64,000 nucleotides of DNA. It comes from Planctomycetota bacterium. GTDB taxonomy: Bacteria; Planctomycetota; Phycisphaerae; WQYP01. The position numbers and the translations under genes were made by a program. The notes under the pieces were generated by a model, which did not search any database, had not been told where the DNA came from, and worked only from the letters and a program-made list of their open reading frames with translations. The DNA lies in NCBI GenBank assembly GCA_021831565.1, contig JAKBMM010000001.1, forward strand, positions 1-64,000, given 5' to 3'. This document shows, piece after piece, positions 63,595 through 64,000 of the stretch (the stretch's first letter is position 1; the number at the start of each line of letters is the position of its first letter).

Positions 63595-64000
63595 TCAAAT
63601 CGCGTTGCTCGGCAGCACCGCCGATGGCGCCGGGATATCGCCGACTTGCCAGCCGTTTTCACCGTGGAGACCAAAGTCCAGGCCTTCGATTTCCACCTGT
63701 TCCGGCACGCGTATGCCGATGGTCTTATCGAGAACGAACACGATAACGGCGGTTCCAACGGCGGCGAGCACCACGGCGTCGCCGGCCACGCAGAACTGGT
63801 ACCAAAGCTGAATCCAGTGGCCGTCGATGACGCCCGCGGTTGTATTGATGGCCGTAGAGGCGAACACGCCCGTGAGCATGGCCCCCAGGAACCCGCCTAT
63901 GCCGTGCACGCCGAAGGCGTCCAAAGCGTCGTCATAGCCGAAAATCGTCTTAAGCTGGGCGCCACCGTAGCAAACCACGCCGGCGAGGAAGCCGATAATC
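63595..64000 (-). CDS. amt: Ammonium transporter, 3' part (start beyond the right edge)
   Basis: The visible 134 residues start IIGFLAGVVCYGGAQLKTIF and continue GYDDALDAFGVHGIGGFLGA, the late pore region of Amt/MEP transporters. HGIGG includes the second pore histidine. Two more hydrophobic segments follow, then a cytoplasmic tail ending PSAVLPSNAI. The gene continues past position 64000. It is upstream of the P-II gene, the usual amt-glnK arrangement, so ammonium uptake is expected to be gated by that P-II protein. The tail is the part that normally contacts P-II. Confidence 0.95.
   Translation of the reverse strand, partial: IIGFLAGVVCYGGAQLKTIFGYDDALDAFGVHGIGGFLGAMLTGVFASTAINTTAGVIDGHWIQLWYQFCVAGDAVVLAAVGTAVIVFVLDKTIGIRVPEQVEIEGLDFGLHGENGWQVGDIPAPSAVLPSNAI

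Overview
The window looks like a chromosomal segment of a member of the Planctomycetota, most likely the Phycisphaerae side of that phylum. The evidence is indirect. There is a pseudopilin with the planctomycete-type C-terminal 'GAN..NDG' signature, a fragment of an ISAzo13-type transposase (a family common in Rhodopirellula and relatives), a futalosine-pathway MqnC, a hydroxysqualene dehydroxylase HpnE, and an overall GC-rich composition with short, mixed-strand operons. No phage, plasmid or CRISPR array is visible. Apart from the left edge this is mostly core genome.

Layout. 1-1.2 kb: end of a transposase and a pseudopilin gene broken by an in-frame TAA. 1.25-4.2 kb: an FMN split-barrel protein divergent from two overlapping radical SAM/SPASM genes of the AhbD/NirJ and AhbC type (alternative heme route). 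4.3-8.0 kb (minus): nrdR, a lipoprotein, a DUF971 protein and dnaK. 8.5-10.5 kb: an ArnT/PMT-like glycosyltransferase. 10.7-15.1 kb (plus): hpt, a uroporphyrinogen-decarboxylase-fold protein, a PAP2 phosphatase, a CbiX-type chelatase and an aminotransferase. 15.1-21.5 kb: a GAF-PAS-GGDEF-EAL protein, tRNA-Leu(CAG), a lipid-anchored truncated globin and a PocR-GAF-SpoIIE phosphatase. 21.6-28.4 kb (minus): a secreted TPR-like protein, a VOC protein fused by stop/start overlap to ilvC, tyrA, and an APC permease with a UspA tail. 28.7-29.4 kb: an MNT/HEPN pair. 29.5-39.5 kb (minus): lipA and an 8.8-kb cyclic beta-1,2-glucan synthase gene. 39.6-44 kb: a phosphoesterase, then queC-queE-queF followed by a TPR protein. 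44.1-50.1 kb (plus): ubiD-like, gltX, araB and an NDP-sugar epimerase. 50.2-58.7 kb: a Ni/Co permease, hpnE, a RicT-like PSP1 protein and a giant AsmA-like protein. 59.1-64 kb: mqnC, a PhoR/PhoB-type two-component system, a P-II protein and the 3' end of an ammonium transporter that runs off the right edge.

Functional themes. Tetrapyrrole chemistry recurs (AhbC/AhbD-like proteins, CbiX, globin, Ni/Co uptake), as do quinone formation (MqnC, UbiD family), deazaguanine tRNA modification (QueC/E/F) and envelope building (glucan synthase, glycosyltransferase, HpnE, AsmA). Nitrogen and phosphate sensing sits at the right end.

Non-coding structure is also notable. A short palindrome with consensus ATCCCGATAGCTATCGGGAT recurs in at least eight intergenic places, a pair of longer diverged direct repeats flanks the mqnC promoter, and a structured repeat at about 23.6 and 30.5 kb has a stem with a compensatory base change. 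I do not see one single obviously new multi-gene system. The strongest candidates for follow-up are the broken pseudopilin, the globin lipoprotein, the unusual P-II protein and these repeats.
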